From contig JAUTXW010004693.1 of NCBI GenBank assembly GCA_030620095.1, positions 1-64,000 on the forward strand: DNA of 64,000 bases, given 5' to 3'. Positions 54,372 through 64,000 of the stretch are shown here, piece after piece; within the stretch, counting starts at the first letter, position 1; each line of letters begins with the position of its first letter. This DNA comes from Kuschelorhynchus macadamiae. Its lineage: Eukaryota; Arthropoda; Insecta; Coleoptera; Curculionidae. The notes under the pieces were generated by a model. It saw only the letters and a list, made by a program, of their open reading frames with translations, was not told the origin of the DNA and did no database searches. The translations under genes were made by a program, and so were the position numbers.

Positions 54372-57300
54372 TTATGGATAACTGTTAGGCAAAAAGCTCA
54401 TCAGCTAATTTGTGCTACTTGGAAGACGAACATGGTTTTGATACAAAAACTTAGTTTCGCTGTTTTTTGGAATATCACCTCAATTTTATTTTAAATATGT
54501 ATAGTCGAGAATGGTTTTTCAATGTTAGAACATTTACCCCACCTATTTCTGTTTTCAGTTTCACTATTATTGACGGTTTTGCGTAATCAAAATATGATTT
54601 TTTTTACTCTTTTAAACCCCTTAAAAAATATCGCTTACACTTTTCACTATTTCTCAAACTTTTATGATCCATAACTTCAAAATAAGCGCGCCCTTACGTT
54701 TTTGTAAGCCCAGATAGTGTCCAATTAAATTGGTCAAAGGTATACAAGATGCTAAATTAGAAAAAACCTATGTTTATTTCTTAACTAAAAAACGGAAAAT
54801 GCAAGAGAAAAATAAACTATGCTACTGAAGAATACCTTTTTACCCATTCTTACAAACAAAATGTAGTTTAAGTGTTTTGGTTGGCCCTCGCCAATCGCCT
54901 GGCGGGGGGGCTAATTTTGGGGTCGAAGGGGCTAAGCTCACCCTAGCCCCCCCCTAGTTGCGCCACTGCTCATTAGACCTCAGAATTCTGTTAAAGATGT
55001 TTGGATCCGTTTTGGATTGTTCCAATATATCTCTACAGAATCGCAAACGTTCTAGTTTGTTTGCTTCGGTTAAATGTTGAACTTTTCTCGGCTTGAATGG
55101 GTGAAAGTTATATTTTTTAATGTTTGAATTGGCAGCATTTTCTAACTTGTTAAAAAGTTATATATAATCATACCTTAAAAATATAATAGCATATCTAATT
55201 CTATATCCTCATTAGTAATAATGGTTCTTATTGGCCTCTTGAAAGATTAACTCTCACTAAATCGTTCATACATTGTTGTTTTTTATGGATAACTGTTAGG
55301 CAAAAAGCTCATCAGCTAATTTGTGCTACTTGGAAGACGAACATGGTTTTGATACAAAAACTTAAATAACAGAAGTTTCGCTGTTTTTTGGAATATCACC
55401 TCAATTTTATTTTAAATATGTATAGTCGAGAATGGTTTTTCAATGTTAGAACATTTACCCCACCTATTTCTGTTTTCAGTTTCACTATTATTGACGGTTT
55501 TGCGTAATCAAAATATGATTTTTTTTTACTCTTTTAAACCCCTTAAAAAATATCGCTTACACTTTTCACTATTTCTCAAACTTTTATGATCCATAACTTC
55601 AAAATAAGCGCGCCCTTACGTTTTTGTAAGCCCAGATAGTGTCCAATTAAATTGGTCAAAGGTATACAAGATGCTAAATTAGAAAAAACCTATGTTTATT
55701 TTTTAACTAAAAAACGGAAAATGCAAGAGAAAAATAAACTATGCTACTGAAGAATACCTTTTTACCCATTTTTACAGACAAAATGTAGTTTAAGTGTTTT
55801 GGTTGGCCCTCGCCAATCGCCTGGCGGGGGGGCTAATTTTGGGGTCGAAGGGGCTAAGCTCACCCTAGCCCCCCCCTAGTTGCGCCACTGCTCATTAGAC
55901 CTCAGAATTCTGTTAAAGATGTTTGGATCCGTTTTGGATTGTTCCAATATATCTCTACAGAATCGCAAACGTTCTAGTTTGTTTGCTTCGGTTAAATGCT
56001 GAACTTTTCTCGGCTTGAATGGGTGAAAGTTATATTTTTTAATGTTTGAATTGGCAGCATTTTCTAACTTGTTAAAAAGTTATATATAATCATACCTTAA
56101 AAATATAATAGCATATCTAATTCTATATCCTCATTAGTAATAATGGTTCTTATTGGCCTCTTGAAAGATTAACTCTCACTAAATCGTTCATACATTGTTG
56201 TTTTTTATGGATAACTGTTAGGCAAAAAGCTCATCAGCTAATTTGTGCTACTTGGAAGACGAACATGGTTTTGATACAAAAACTTAAATAACAGAAGTTT
56301 CGCTGTTTTTTGGAATATCACCTCAATTTTATTTTAAATATGTATAGTCGAGAATGATTTTTCAATGTTAGAACATTTACCCCACCTATTTCTGTTTTCA
56401 GTTTCACTATTATTGACGGTTTTGCGTAATCAAAATATGATTTTTTTTACTCTTTTAAACCCCTTAAAAAATATCGCTTACACTTTTCACTATTTCTCAA
56501 ACTTTTATGATCCATAACTTCAAAATAAGCGCGCCCTTACGTTTTTGTAAGCCCAGATAGTGTCCAATTAAATTGGTCAAAGGTATACAAGATGCTAAAT
56601 TAGAAAAAACCTATGTTTATTTCTTAACTAAAAAACGGAAAATGCAAGAGAAAAATAAACTATGCTACGGAAGAATACCTTTTTACCCATTTTTACAAAC
56701 AAAATGTAGTTTAAGTGTTTTGGTTGGCCCTCGCCAATCGCCTGGCGGGGGGGCTAATTTTGGGGTCGAAGGGGCTAAGCTCACCCTAGCCCCCCCCCTA
56801 GTTGCGCCACTGCTCATTAGACCTCAGAATTCTGTTAAAGATGTTTGGATCCGTTTTGGATTGTTCCAATATATCTCTACAGAATCGCAAACGTTCTAGT
56901 TTGTTTGCTTCGGTTAAATGTTGAACTTTTCTCGGCTTGAATGGGTAAAAGTTATATTTTTTTAATGTTTGAATTGGCAGCATTTTCTAGCTTGTTAAAA
57001 AGTTATATATAATCATACCTTAAAAATATAATAGCATATCTAATTCTATATCCTCATTAGTAATAATGGTTCTTATTGGCCTCTTGAAAGATTAACTCTC
57101 ACTAAATCGTTCATACATTGTTGTTTTTTATGAATAACTGTTAGGCAAAAAGCTCATCAGCTAATTTGTGCTACTTGGGAGACGAACATGGTTTTGATAC
57201 AAAATATTAAATAACAGAAGTTTCGCTGTTTTTTGGAATATCACCTCAATTTTATTTTAAATATGTATAGTCGAGAATGATTTTTCAATGTTAGAACATT

Positions 57301-58042
57301 TACCCCACCTATTTCTGTTTTCAGTTTCACTATTATTGACGGTTTTGCGTAATCAAAATATGATTTTTTTTTACTCTTTTAAACCCCTTAAAAAATATCG
57401 CTTACACTTTTCACTATTTCTCAAACTTTTATGATCCATAACTTCAAAATAAGCGCGCCCTTACGTTTTTGTAAGCCCAGATAGTGTCCAATTAAATTGG
57501 TCAAAGGTATACAAGATGCTAAATTAGAAAAAACCTATGTTTATTTCTTAACTAAAAAACGGAAAATGCAAGAGAAAAATAAACTATGCTACTGAAGAAT
57601 ACCTTTTTACCCATTTTTACAGACAAAATGTAGTTTAAGTGTTTTGGTTGGCCCTCGCCAATCGCCTGGCGGGGGGGCTAATTTTGGGGTCGAAGGGGCT
57701 AAGCTCACCCTAGCCCCCCCCTAGTTGCGCCACTGCTCATTAGACCTCAGAATTCTGTTAAAGATGTTTGGATCCGTTTTGGATTGTTCCAATATATCTC
57801 TACAGAATCGCAAACGTTCTAGTTTGTTTGCTTCGGTTAAATGTTGAACTTTTCTCGGCTTGAATGGGTGAAAGTTATATTTTTTTAATGTTTGAATTGG
57901 CAGCATTATCTAACTTGTTAAAAAGTTATATATAATCATACCTTAAAAATATAATAGCATATCTAATTCTATATCCTCATTAGTAATAATGGTTCTTATT
58001 GGCCTCTTGAAAGATTAACTCTCACTAAATCGTTCATACATT
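54372..58042 (+). repeat. Tandem array, four ~0.92-kb units
   Basis: Units begin at ttatggataac (ttatgaataac in the last) at 54372, 55283, 56205 and 57128, with spacings of 911, 922 and 923 bp; the last ends near 58042. Each unit contains the right end of the hAT-like element with its agttgcgccactg terminus and ctcattag, plus the adjoining piece of the DD41D-like gene. Copies differ by only a handful of bases, so amplification is recent. Confidence 0.96.
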
Positions 58043-58179
58043 CGCCTAAATGTGGTTAAAGCAGATATGCGCCTATTTCGATAAATAGTTATATATTCCC
58101 GTCTAGCTGCACATCTATTTTTGTTATTTTTAATGTATAAAGATAATATATCAAATTTTTCTTGCTCCGAATAACTCAT

Positions 58180-58889
58180 TTTAAACTCCTAAGGACGCGT
58201 TTGGCAAAAGTTTTGTCAGATGTACCTATTATGTGTCATTCAATACAAGCGCGTCGACGATCCATGGCCTACTGCCGCGCCAGCCGAGTTTATTGTAAAA
58301 AATTGTTTTTCTGATAGTAATATTTAAAATACATTTTACCAATTATATATATTCGTAATCAGGAAGACGAGGTCTATCCATTAAGCCTACAAGATATAGG
58401 GTGTTGCATAAGAAAAAACATAATCTTCTTCGCAGCGCTTTTCCACACCACCCTGTATACATTAATATTACTTGCCTAAAAACTACTTATAGTACCCTAC
58501 AACTTTTATATAAGACATTTGTCTCTATAGTACTAGATAAAAAGGTTAAATGGGGGTTCCATATATAAGGGAACATAATCGGAACCCCCCCCCCCGTAAT
58601 TCAGTTATCGTTTAACTTATAGGAAAGGTAAAAAATTTTTCTTAGACAGTTTTTTCCAGTCCAGTAACGAGCTTTTTTTTCAGGTTCAATTTTTGAGATA
58701 TTGACCAAAGTTGCACTGTTTTAAATGAAACAACCTGTATATTATTTTTATATATTATTTGTCTCGTTATGAGCTTTCTGAGAATATAGTACAGTTTATA
58801 CTTATTTTCATAAATAGAATGAAAAAATGCATTTTTGACTTTTTAACGTAGACGGCTCTAGTTTAAATGACCATGACAACTAGACAATA
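58180..58889. other. Flank with Tc1/mariner-like end and a C run
   Basis: A caccaccctgtatac motif at 58450-58464 and the inverse-like agggtgttgcataagaaaa at 58399 look like Tc1/mariner termini close together. A run of about twelve C lies near 58590. No gene. Confidence 0.35.
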
Positions 58890-60440
58890 GAATTTGACTC
58901 TCTCACCAAGGAGGAAATTAGCAGCTTTATTAAGGGAACGAGCAACTGAAAGTCCGCAGGAGTTGACCATATTCACAATTTCTGGTATAAGAAATTTGGG
59001 GTCCTCCATGAAGCATTTCTAGTGCTCGGGACTACAACTAGACTACCCAAAAGCAATAGGACTGAAGACCCGTCCCAGTACAGGCCCATCACCTGTTTGC
59101 CCACCATGTATAAGATCCTAACAGGATGTATAACAAATCGAAGCTATCACCATATTGACAGTCATAACTTATTAACCGAGGAACAGAAGGCATGCATTTG
59201 AGACCATCAAGGATGCAAAGAACAACTTATCGACTGGTGCTTGAGCAGGCACAGAAACAACAACGCAACACATACACTGCTTTTCTTAGACTATAAAAAG
59301 GCGTTTGACAGTGTACCACCTTCCTGGTTCATAGACGTACCAGGAATGTACAAAATTCACCCTATGATCAACAATTTCCTGGCAATTATCAAGCTCCAGT
59401 GGAGAACGAACCTGGGAATCTATAATGGCGATCAATCTCTTATCACCGATGAGATACACTTCAGTAGGGGGATTTACAAAGGAAACTCATCCATTTTGGC
59501 TCTGCTTAGCGATGAACCCCCTCTTCAAGTTGCTCAACAATACATGTGACATCAGCATCCAAGCCAATAGAGACAATTCCTGAACCACATCCCACCTTCT
59601 GTATATGGATGATATTAAGCTCTATGGCGAAAACCATAACAAACTATAAAAGTTTATTGACGTGACATACACCTTCTGGAAAGACATCCATATGAAATTT
59701 GGAATGGAAAAATGTAAAGTCTTAAATATCGAAAGTAATTAAGGGTGATGTAGCCCTAACCAATGGAGAAATAATTCTAGCAATGAACCAAGGAGAGACC
59801 TAAAAATAACTAGGATTCCTACAAGTTAGACTGCTCCAGGAGAAGTAACGAAAGACCAGAAGAACTGAACGCCGGAAATCTCATTACAGCAATTAACACC
59901 TATGCTGCCCCCGTGTGCTGCCCTACAGTTTAAGAGTCTTGAAATGGACTAACATGGAGCTAGAGGGACTACAACGAACTACTCACCTAATGATGACCAA
60001 GTACAAGTCACACCACCCAAGGTCGATAACTCGCCGAATGATTTTACCATAAAGAGAAGGTGGTAGATCCCTTGTTGACTTGACCAATTTGTACTCCCGA
60101 CATCTGCAAAAATTGAGAGATTTCTTCACCAACAAGGCACAAACAAGCCTCCACCGCATAGTGATCTTAAGTGACAACTCGTACTCTCCACTCAATCTCG
60201 CAAGTGACATCACCCTAAAGTTACTTTCAGACCCCCACAAACACGAACAGTGGGCTAAAGTGGCACTGTGGTCACACATAGATAAGGAATCATCCATTAT
60301 CGACATCCAGAAGGCAGTCTTGCTAAGTACTTGCTATCTAGTGAGAAAATTCTTACAGGACATAGTACTAATAGAAACCAGCCCACTCCTTTTGATGCAT
60401 GCATCCAGAATGGGCTTGGAACCCAACATTTGTTGAGAAA
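58890..60440 (+). pseudogene. Non-LTR reverse transcriptase (R2/R4-like), broken
   Basis: Reads EFDSLTKEEISSFIKGTSN, SAGVDHIHNFWYKKFG, RTEDPSQYRPITCLPTMYK, HNLLTEEQKACI, DHQGCKEQLIDW, LFLDYKKAFDSVPPSWF (palm Asp), YKIHPMINNFLAIIKLQWRT and EIHFSRGIYKGNSS in place of the usual GIFQGDSLSP. The YADD region has decayed (YMDDIKLYGENHN in another frame at about 59600). The C-terminus: RSLVDLTNLYSRHLQKLRD, FFTNKAQTSLHR and NSYSPLNLASDITLKLLSDP. No APE domain is seen. The family is one I associate with R2/R4-type elements. Frameshifts and stops throughout. Confidence 0.78.
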
Positions 60441-60458
60441 TTTATTGTCATTTTCGAT

Positions 60459-60483
60459 AATAATAATAATAATAATAATAATA
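60459..60483 (+). repeat. (AAT)n microsatellite
   Basis: Eight or so ataat-type trinucleotide repeats at the end of the non-LTR remnant, typical of 3' tails of some retroelements. A similar short run lies at 61632-61648. Confidence 0.85.
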
Positions 60484-60639
60484 AAGTTAGTTATTTACCA
60501 TATGTATACATATATACATACAAAGTTGAAAATCATAAAAATAAGGTAAATAAAAGCAGGCATTTCAGACTTCTGTAGACCATATTCTGTTCTACCAAAT
60601 ACAGAAGAATCTATTTCAGTATGGATGTTTTAACAAACC

Positions 60640-61275
60640 CAGATCAAAAGGGTATAACAAAGAAAATGAATAATCTGAGGTAAATGTTTTGGCATCAGTT
60701 GAAGCCACACCAGAGACATCTTGCAGACGCATAGAGCAAGACGTGGACGTACCCAAAACCAAAGTATTTAACTTCAAACCTTACAAGTATAAACTTGTTG
60801 ATCATCTTTACCCTGCGATCCTGCGTGTAGAGTCGAGTTCTATAACTGGTCGCCATTTTGTACATCAACATGTCGTGTGGAAGAGTGAAACATTTTCACA
60901 GGAATATCATCTGGTCGGATGAAGCATATTTTAGCCGTACAGGTATCCTCAATAGGCATAACTCAAGATTTTGGTGCCAGGAAAATAAACACTTCATTTT
61001 TTCCCAGGGGAGGCTTGGATTCAATGTGTCTTGTTTTATTTTGCGAAGAAGAATTGAATATTGTATTTAAATTCTGAAAGATACGTGCAGATCTTGCAAT
61101 TGACCATTTTGGAAGATGTTCCTTTAGTCCAAGTAAATAACATATTCTTCCAACAAGATGCAGTTCCGACACACAACTCTCGCGTTATACAGTACTGGCT
61201 GGAACAACATTTCCTTAATCGTTGGACCTACTCGAGGCCAGTAAGGAGACTCATATTAAACATGGGAAAATAGGA
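60640..61275 (+). pseudogene. Tc1/mariner-superfamily transposase remnant
   Basis: Plus-strand pieces in three frames: ASVEATPETSCRRIEQDVDV (HTH), FNFKPYKYKLVDHLYPA, IIWSDEAYFSRTGILNRHNS (first Asp), FWCQENKH, GRLGFNVSCFILRRRIEYCI, LNSERYVQILQLTILEDVPL and NNIFFQQDAVPTHNSRVIQY (second Asp), WLEQHFLNRWTYSRP. The third-Asp motif is not found. It resembles the DD41D-like copies, but the final spacing cannot be measured. No inverted ends were located. Confidence 0.8.
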
Positions 61276-61849
61276 TACTAACACGCAATAATATATTCCA
61301 GAAATTAAAATCAGTAAACAAAATTTTTAGTTAGTTTGCAATCTTCGGTCTTTTAGGTTAACATTAAAATTAAAATGCCACCCAATGATTGAAGTCAATT
61401 AATCAAACATTTATCAATGTTATTGTCAAGTTCACATCTAGCGTCATAAAATAATTGCATTCTTCCATTTAAATTGCGAAATTTTCAGTATTTAAGATAT
61501 TCTTATGATCCGGTTGAAATGTAATGTGATTATCGGTATTTTGATGTATGATCTTTCGGTCACTTTATTATAATTTTATTTAGTTTTATTTTCTGATAAC
61601 CACTGCACAATAGTTTGCTGAAAGATATTTCAATAATAATAATAATAACAAATTTATTAAATACATGCCCAAGAGTAGTATCTTATAAAAAGCCATAAAA
61701 ATTAAATATCTTTAGCAAGGCGATATCTAGCTAGAGGGGCTGCTGTTACAGACAACCTTAAAACGGATTTTACTATAAATAAATGGAAAATCCTAATATG
61801 TCTATAAATTAAAATTCTAATATAACACTAAATTAAATATTTTTATTAG
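61276..61849. other. No gene recognised
   Basis: AT-rich sequence with a short (AAT)n run near 61640. Confidence 0.3.
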
Positions 61850-62135
61850 AAGCCATTTTGTTCCACCACATTGAATTCCTACCAATATTTTGCCTTTTTC
61901 ACCTATGCCAGAATTGATTTTTGGGCATAAATTAAAATAAATTCAATAAGAAGTTGGTACCAGTTTATCACATTTAATTTTTCTGCAAAATTTAAAGTCA
62001 GGTGAATAAGAAGATTTATTTACGTTTATTTTTTAAACATTTTATTTGGCCGCCATTTTCTTTCGCCATCTTGAATTCGTATCACAACTTAACATAATGC
62101 TTGCACAAAATTTGAAATTAATCTAATAAGTAGGG
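61850..62135 (-). repeat. ATGGCGG-type dispersed repeat, inverted copy
   Basis: In reverse complement: tcaagatggcgaaagaaaat, ggcggccaaataaaatgttt, then a second subunit with gtggtggaacaaaatggctt. Same family as 6852-7985, opposite orientation. Diverged. Confidence 0.7.
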
Positions 62136-62382
62136 GAGACCCGGGCAGGTTGCATCAAAAAATGGATAGTATTTTTTTCTTAGGTTATCAGGTAAATAAC
62201 ATTCAGAGTCAGGTGAAAAAAATATCTATCTGTATTTCGCTAATACATCAAAATATAATGAGAGGCTTAAAAAAAATTATTAACGATTATACGCATATAT
62301 TTCTTGACCAAGTCATGTCTTGCAACTTACCTCATTTGTGGGGCAACTTACAACAATAAGATGGGTAAGTTGCAACATACTA

Positions 62383-63002
62383 CTATGGTTCATCTGAGTA
62401 TTCAGAAAAGCAATTTATACATATATAAAATGGATCAGATTTTGCGCAGTGGTCGTGGGCCCACATTTTACATTTTGTGCACTGTAACCAGTCTTCCTTC
62501 TCTTTTTCGCCCTGGTAAATTTCGTTACAAACTAGACACAACGTGTCGTCATCCTCAGAAGAAATTTCCCAGTCATCATCTTTCTTAGGATGCTTTCTCG
62601 CTATGGTTTTTTTCTTAACTATATGAATGAGTGGTTCATCATCTGAAGAGTCATTGGGGCATATTTGTCGAACTTCTGGCCCTTTCTTACATGATGTTAA
62701 TTTTTTCATTTGTCTTGGTTTGTCAATATTTGTGGACGTTTTTTTCTTTCTTTCATTTCTCAGTTTTTCCTCATTTTCCAAAGCCTCTTTTTCAGGTGTG
62801 TCGGTTAATATGGCAGTTTTTCTTCTTTTCTTACCTCTTTTAGACTGAACCACGCGTGGGGGGGCTTTAGGAAAGGGTCTGACCAACTCCGGGCTAAATT
62901 TTGAGGTGCTTGGTTGCTGCTCATCAGGAAAATCTTTAGAAAAGGGTCTAACACACTCCGGGCTAAATTTTGAGGTGCTTGGTTGCTGCTCATCAGGAAA
63001 AT
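62383..63002 (-). pseudogene. pogo-type transposase C-terminus with PHD finger
   Basis: The minus strand from 63002 encodes two tandem 23-residue copies (DFPDEQQPSTSKFSPE, C/L, VRPF, S/P, K), then KAPPRVVQSKRGKKRRKTAI, LTDTPEKEALENEEKL, a Lys-rich stretch and a PHD-type C4HC3 finger: CLVCNEIY, WLQCTKCKMWAHDHCAK, FYICINC, stop at 62383. The arrangement RPFPKAPPR, LTDTPEK, PHD is the usual C-terminal tail of insect pogo/Tigger-type proteins. The DDE domain and HTH are absent. The frame is open, so expression as a small PHD protein cannot be excluded. Confidence 0.78.
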
Positions 63003-63039
63003 CAAATCAAAAAATTGCTGGACGATGTCAATTTTACAG

Positions 63040-63375
63040 AAAAGCGTACCAGGCAGGAATTCATTTGTTAATGTAGTAAGAGGATTTTTAGGCAACAATA
63101 TGGATGAAAATTATGAACAATTAGTTGATGAACTCTTAGATGCCTATAAACCGCTTGGTGCCAGAATGTCATTAAAAATTCACTTCCTCCATTCCCATCT
63201 GTCATTTTTTCCTAAAAATTTGGGAGCTGTTAGTGACGAGCAGGGTGAAAGGTTTCACCAAGATACCAGAACAATGGAAATTCAGTACCAAGGACGATGG
63301 GTTCCAGCCATGATGGGTGACTACTATTGGCTTTTTAAGAGAGAAGATAGGACACCGCATAAACGGAAAATATAA
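63040..63375 (+). pseudogene. DEQGERFHQD-family C-terminal fragment, copy 2
   Basis: An open frame reading SFVNVVRGFLGNNMDENYEQ, LVDELLDAYKPLGARMSLKI, HFLHSHLSFFPKNLGAVSDE, QGERFHQDTRTMEIQYQGRW and VPAMMGDYYWLFKREDRTPH, to a stop at 63373. It matches the C-terminus of the gene at 9621-11182 (HSHLDRFPENLGD, EEQGERFHQDIKTIEDRYQG, MMADYCW) and includes the stretch deleted in that copy (NNMDENYEQLVDELL). It starts abruptly next to the oppositely oriented pogo fragment. Two diverged copies in 64 kb support mobility of the family. Confidence 0.82.
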
Positions 63376-64000
63376 AGTTTAATTAGTGTTTTAACTTAAT
63401 ATTTTTCTTGTTTGCTTTTCACTTAGATGTATGGTATGTTATAGTATAGTAATATAGTAATAGGCGAAAACTGTAAACATAGTCAATAAACAGGGTTAAG
63501 AATTTTCTGAAATCATTTTTTCTATAGATATTAAGTATCGTAACATTCCATATGGTTCTGCAACTCTAACAAGAAAACCCTACGTGCTACAGCTTTCTAT
63601 CTGTCATTTTCGTATTTGGATAGGTGCATTCTATTAGATTATGCTATTCTGATTTGTGTTACAACAAAGATAATTTTTTTTGTCGGCCAGTGTAATCTGA
63701 ATTATGATGATAAATATGGTATTTCTTATCTTAGTACCCGGTAGTTGTGTGAAAGCTAATAACTAAGTTACCCTAGTATTTTGGTAAGCAATACTTTGGA
63801 TTTTACTGTCTGTATTACTATTTTTTTTAGTATGTATGATGTATAGTAAATAACAACAGAGAATGGGAGAGCAATGTGTTGAAATGGAAATAATAAATGA
63901 TAGAACCTGCGTGACATTTTGTCAGCGGTAGATTTGCAGACATTTCCTGTAGATAGATAAATGAGCAGGCGGCACCGCATTTACATATTACCATGCATAT
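63376..64000. other. No gene recognised
   Basis: AT-rich sequence to the end of the window. The right end of the DEQGERFHQD-type element, if present, was not located. Confidence 0.3.

Larger units (their letters stand above)
50222..54968. mobile_element. hAT-like element without its own transposase
   Basis: The left end cagaggcgcaactag and the inverse of the right end cagtggcgcaactag differ at one base. The flanking 8-bp copies are ctcatcag (50214-50221) and ctcattag (54969-54976), again one difference. An 8-bp duplication and cagNggcg ends fit hAT. I found no hAT transposase inside; the main content is a Transib element. It interrupts the DD41D-like gene. Confidence 0.78.
50037..58179 (-). 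pseudogene. DD41D-like transposase split by a large insertion
   Basis: The N-terminal part is on the minus strand from 58179: MSYSEQEKFDILSLYIKNNK, RCAARREYITIYRNRR (HTH) and ALTTFRRMYERFSES, then, after stops, QTLKKYNFHPFKPRKVQHLT, NKLERLRFCRDILEQSKTDP and NIFNRILRSNE (first-Asp region, with Asn-Glu in place of Asp-Glu), ending at about 57728. The C-terminal part lies at 50222-50037: FQTPETFFEVKHSGRRSVNV, WGGIK, then a deletion to a C-terminal KNGGHFQQLKAFE. Between them are the insertion at 50222-54968 and tandem copies of its right junction. The second and third Asp are deleted. Confidence 0.82.

Noticed and set aside
56573..56899. 108-codon plus-strand frame containing a Pro/Gly/Ala-rich stretch
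   Set aside because: It lies inside the tandem array, crosses the hAT-like terminus and is open in only one of four units.
62627..62848. Phe/Ser-rich plus-strand frames resembling membrane segments
   Set aside because: Antisense to the Lys/Glu-rich linker of the pogo C-terminus; hydrophobicity comes from AAA/GAA codons read backwards.

Overview
This 64-kb window looks like a transposon-dense block of an animal genome, most likely an insect or other arthropod. The sequence is visibly AT-rich, has no operons or ribosome-binding sites, and carries the eukaryotic selfish-element families expected of arthropods: mariner, DD41D-like Tc1/mariner, hAT, piggyBac, Tigger/pogo, Transib, Crypton-like tyrosine recombinases, Penelope-like elements and non-LTR retrotransposons. 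I found no convincing host gene, tRNA, rRNA or CRISPR array. Nearly every coding stretch is a mobile-element gene and all but one are broken. The exception is a 562-codon piggyBac transposase (45742-47430, minus), which is open from end to end but has Asn where the third catalytic Asp is expected.

Layout. 0.8-2.0 kb: mariner. 2.4-3.3: Crypton-like recombinase. 3.5-6.8: non-LTR element (minus). 6.85-8.0: dispersed repeat with an ATGGCGG-type motif. 9.28-13.14: DD41D-like element whose left inverted repeat is split by a 2.25-kb element carrying an unfamiliar gene with a DEQGERFHQD signature. 13.15-16.3: second Crypton-like gene cut by a hAT element with a perfect 8-bp duplication. 16.5-22.8: microsatellites, a four-copy ~340-bp tandem array, a fold-back element and a complex inverted/direct repeat region. 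22.8-23.9: Penelope-like remnant. 25.9-27.2: tandem reverse-transcriptase fragments. 27.3-29.2: second hAT (ZBED/GTF2IRD2-like). 30.4-31.5: dispersed repeat and DD41D-like remnant. 32.8-38.2: large fold-back structure with tandemly repeated arms, enclosing a non-LTR remnant that is itself cut by a DD41D-like element. 39.05-39.83: dispersed repeat. 40.6-41.6: Penelope-like element.

41.94-48.92 is a Tigger/pogo element carrying both a piggyBac and a long-TIR DD41D-like insertion. 50.0-58.2 is another DD41D-like element split by a hAT-like element, which in turn holds a Transib (RAG1-related) element with RSS-like ends; the right junction is amplified about four times in ~0.92-kb tandem units. 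58.9-61.3: more non-LTR and Tc1/mariner remnants. 61.85-63.4: dispersed repeat, a pogo C-terminus with a PHD finger, and a second copy of the DEQGERFHQD family.

Many boundaries are set to the base by target-site duplications (TA, TTAA, 8-bp hAT, 5-bp CGGCG), so the order of several insertions can be read directly. The most unusual items are the DEQGERFHQD element, the Transib element with 23-RSS-like termini, the DD41D-like copies whose ~600-bp inverted repeats include transposase coding sequence, and the hammerhead-like motifs in Penelope tails.
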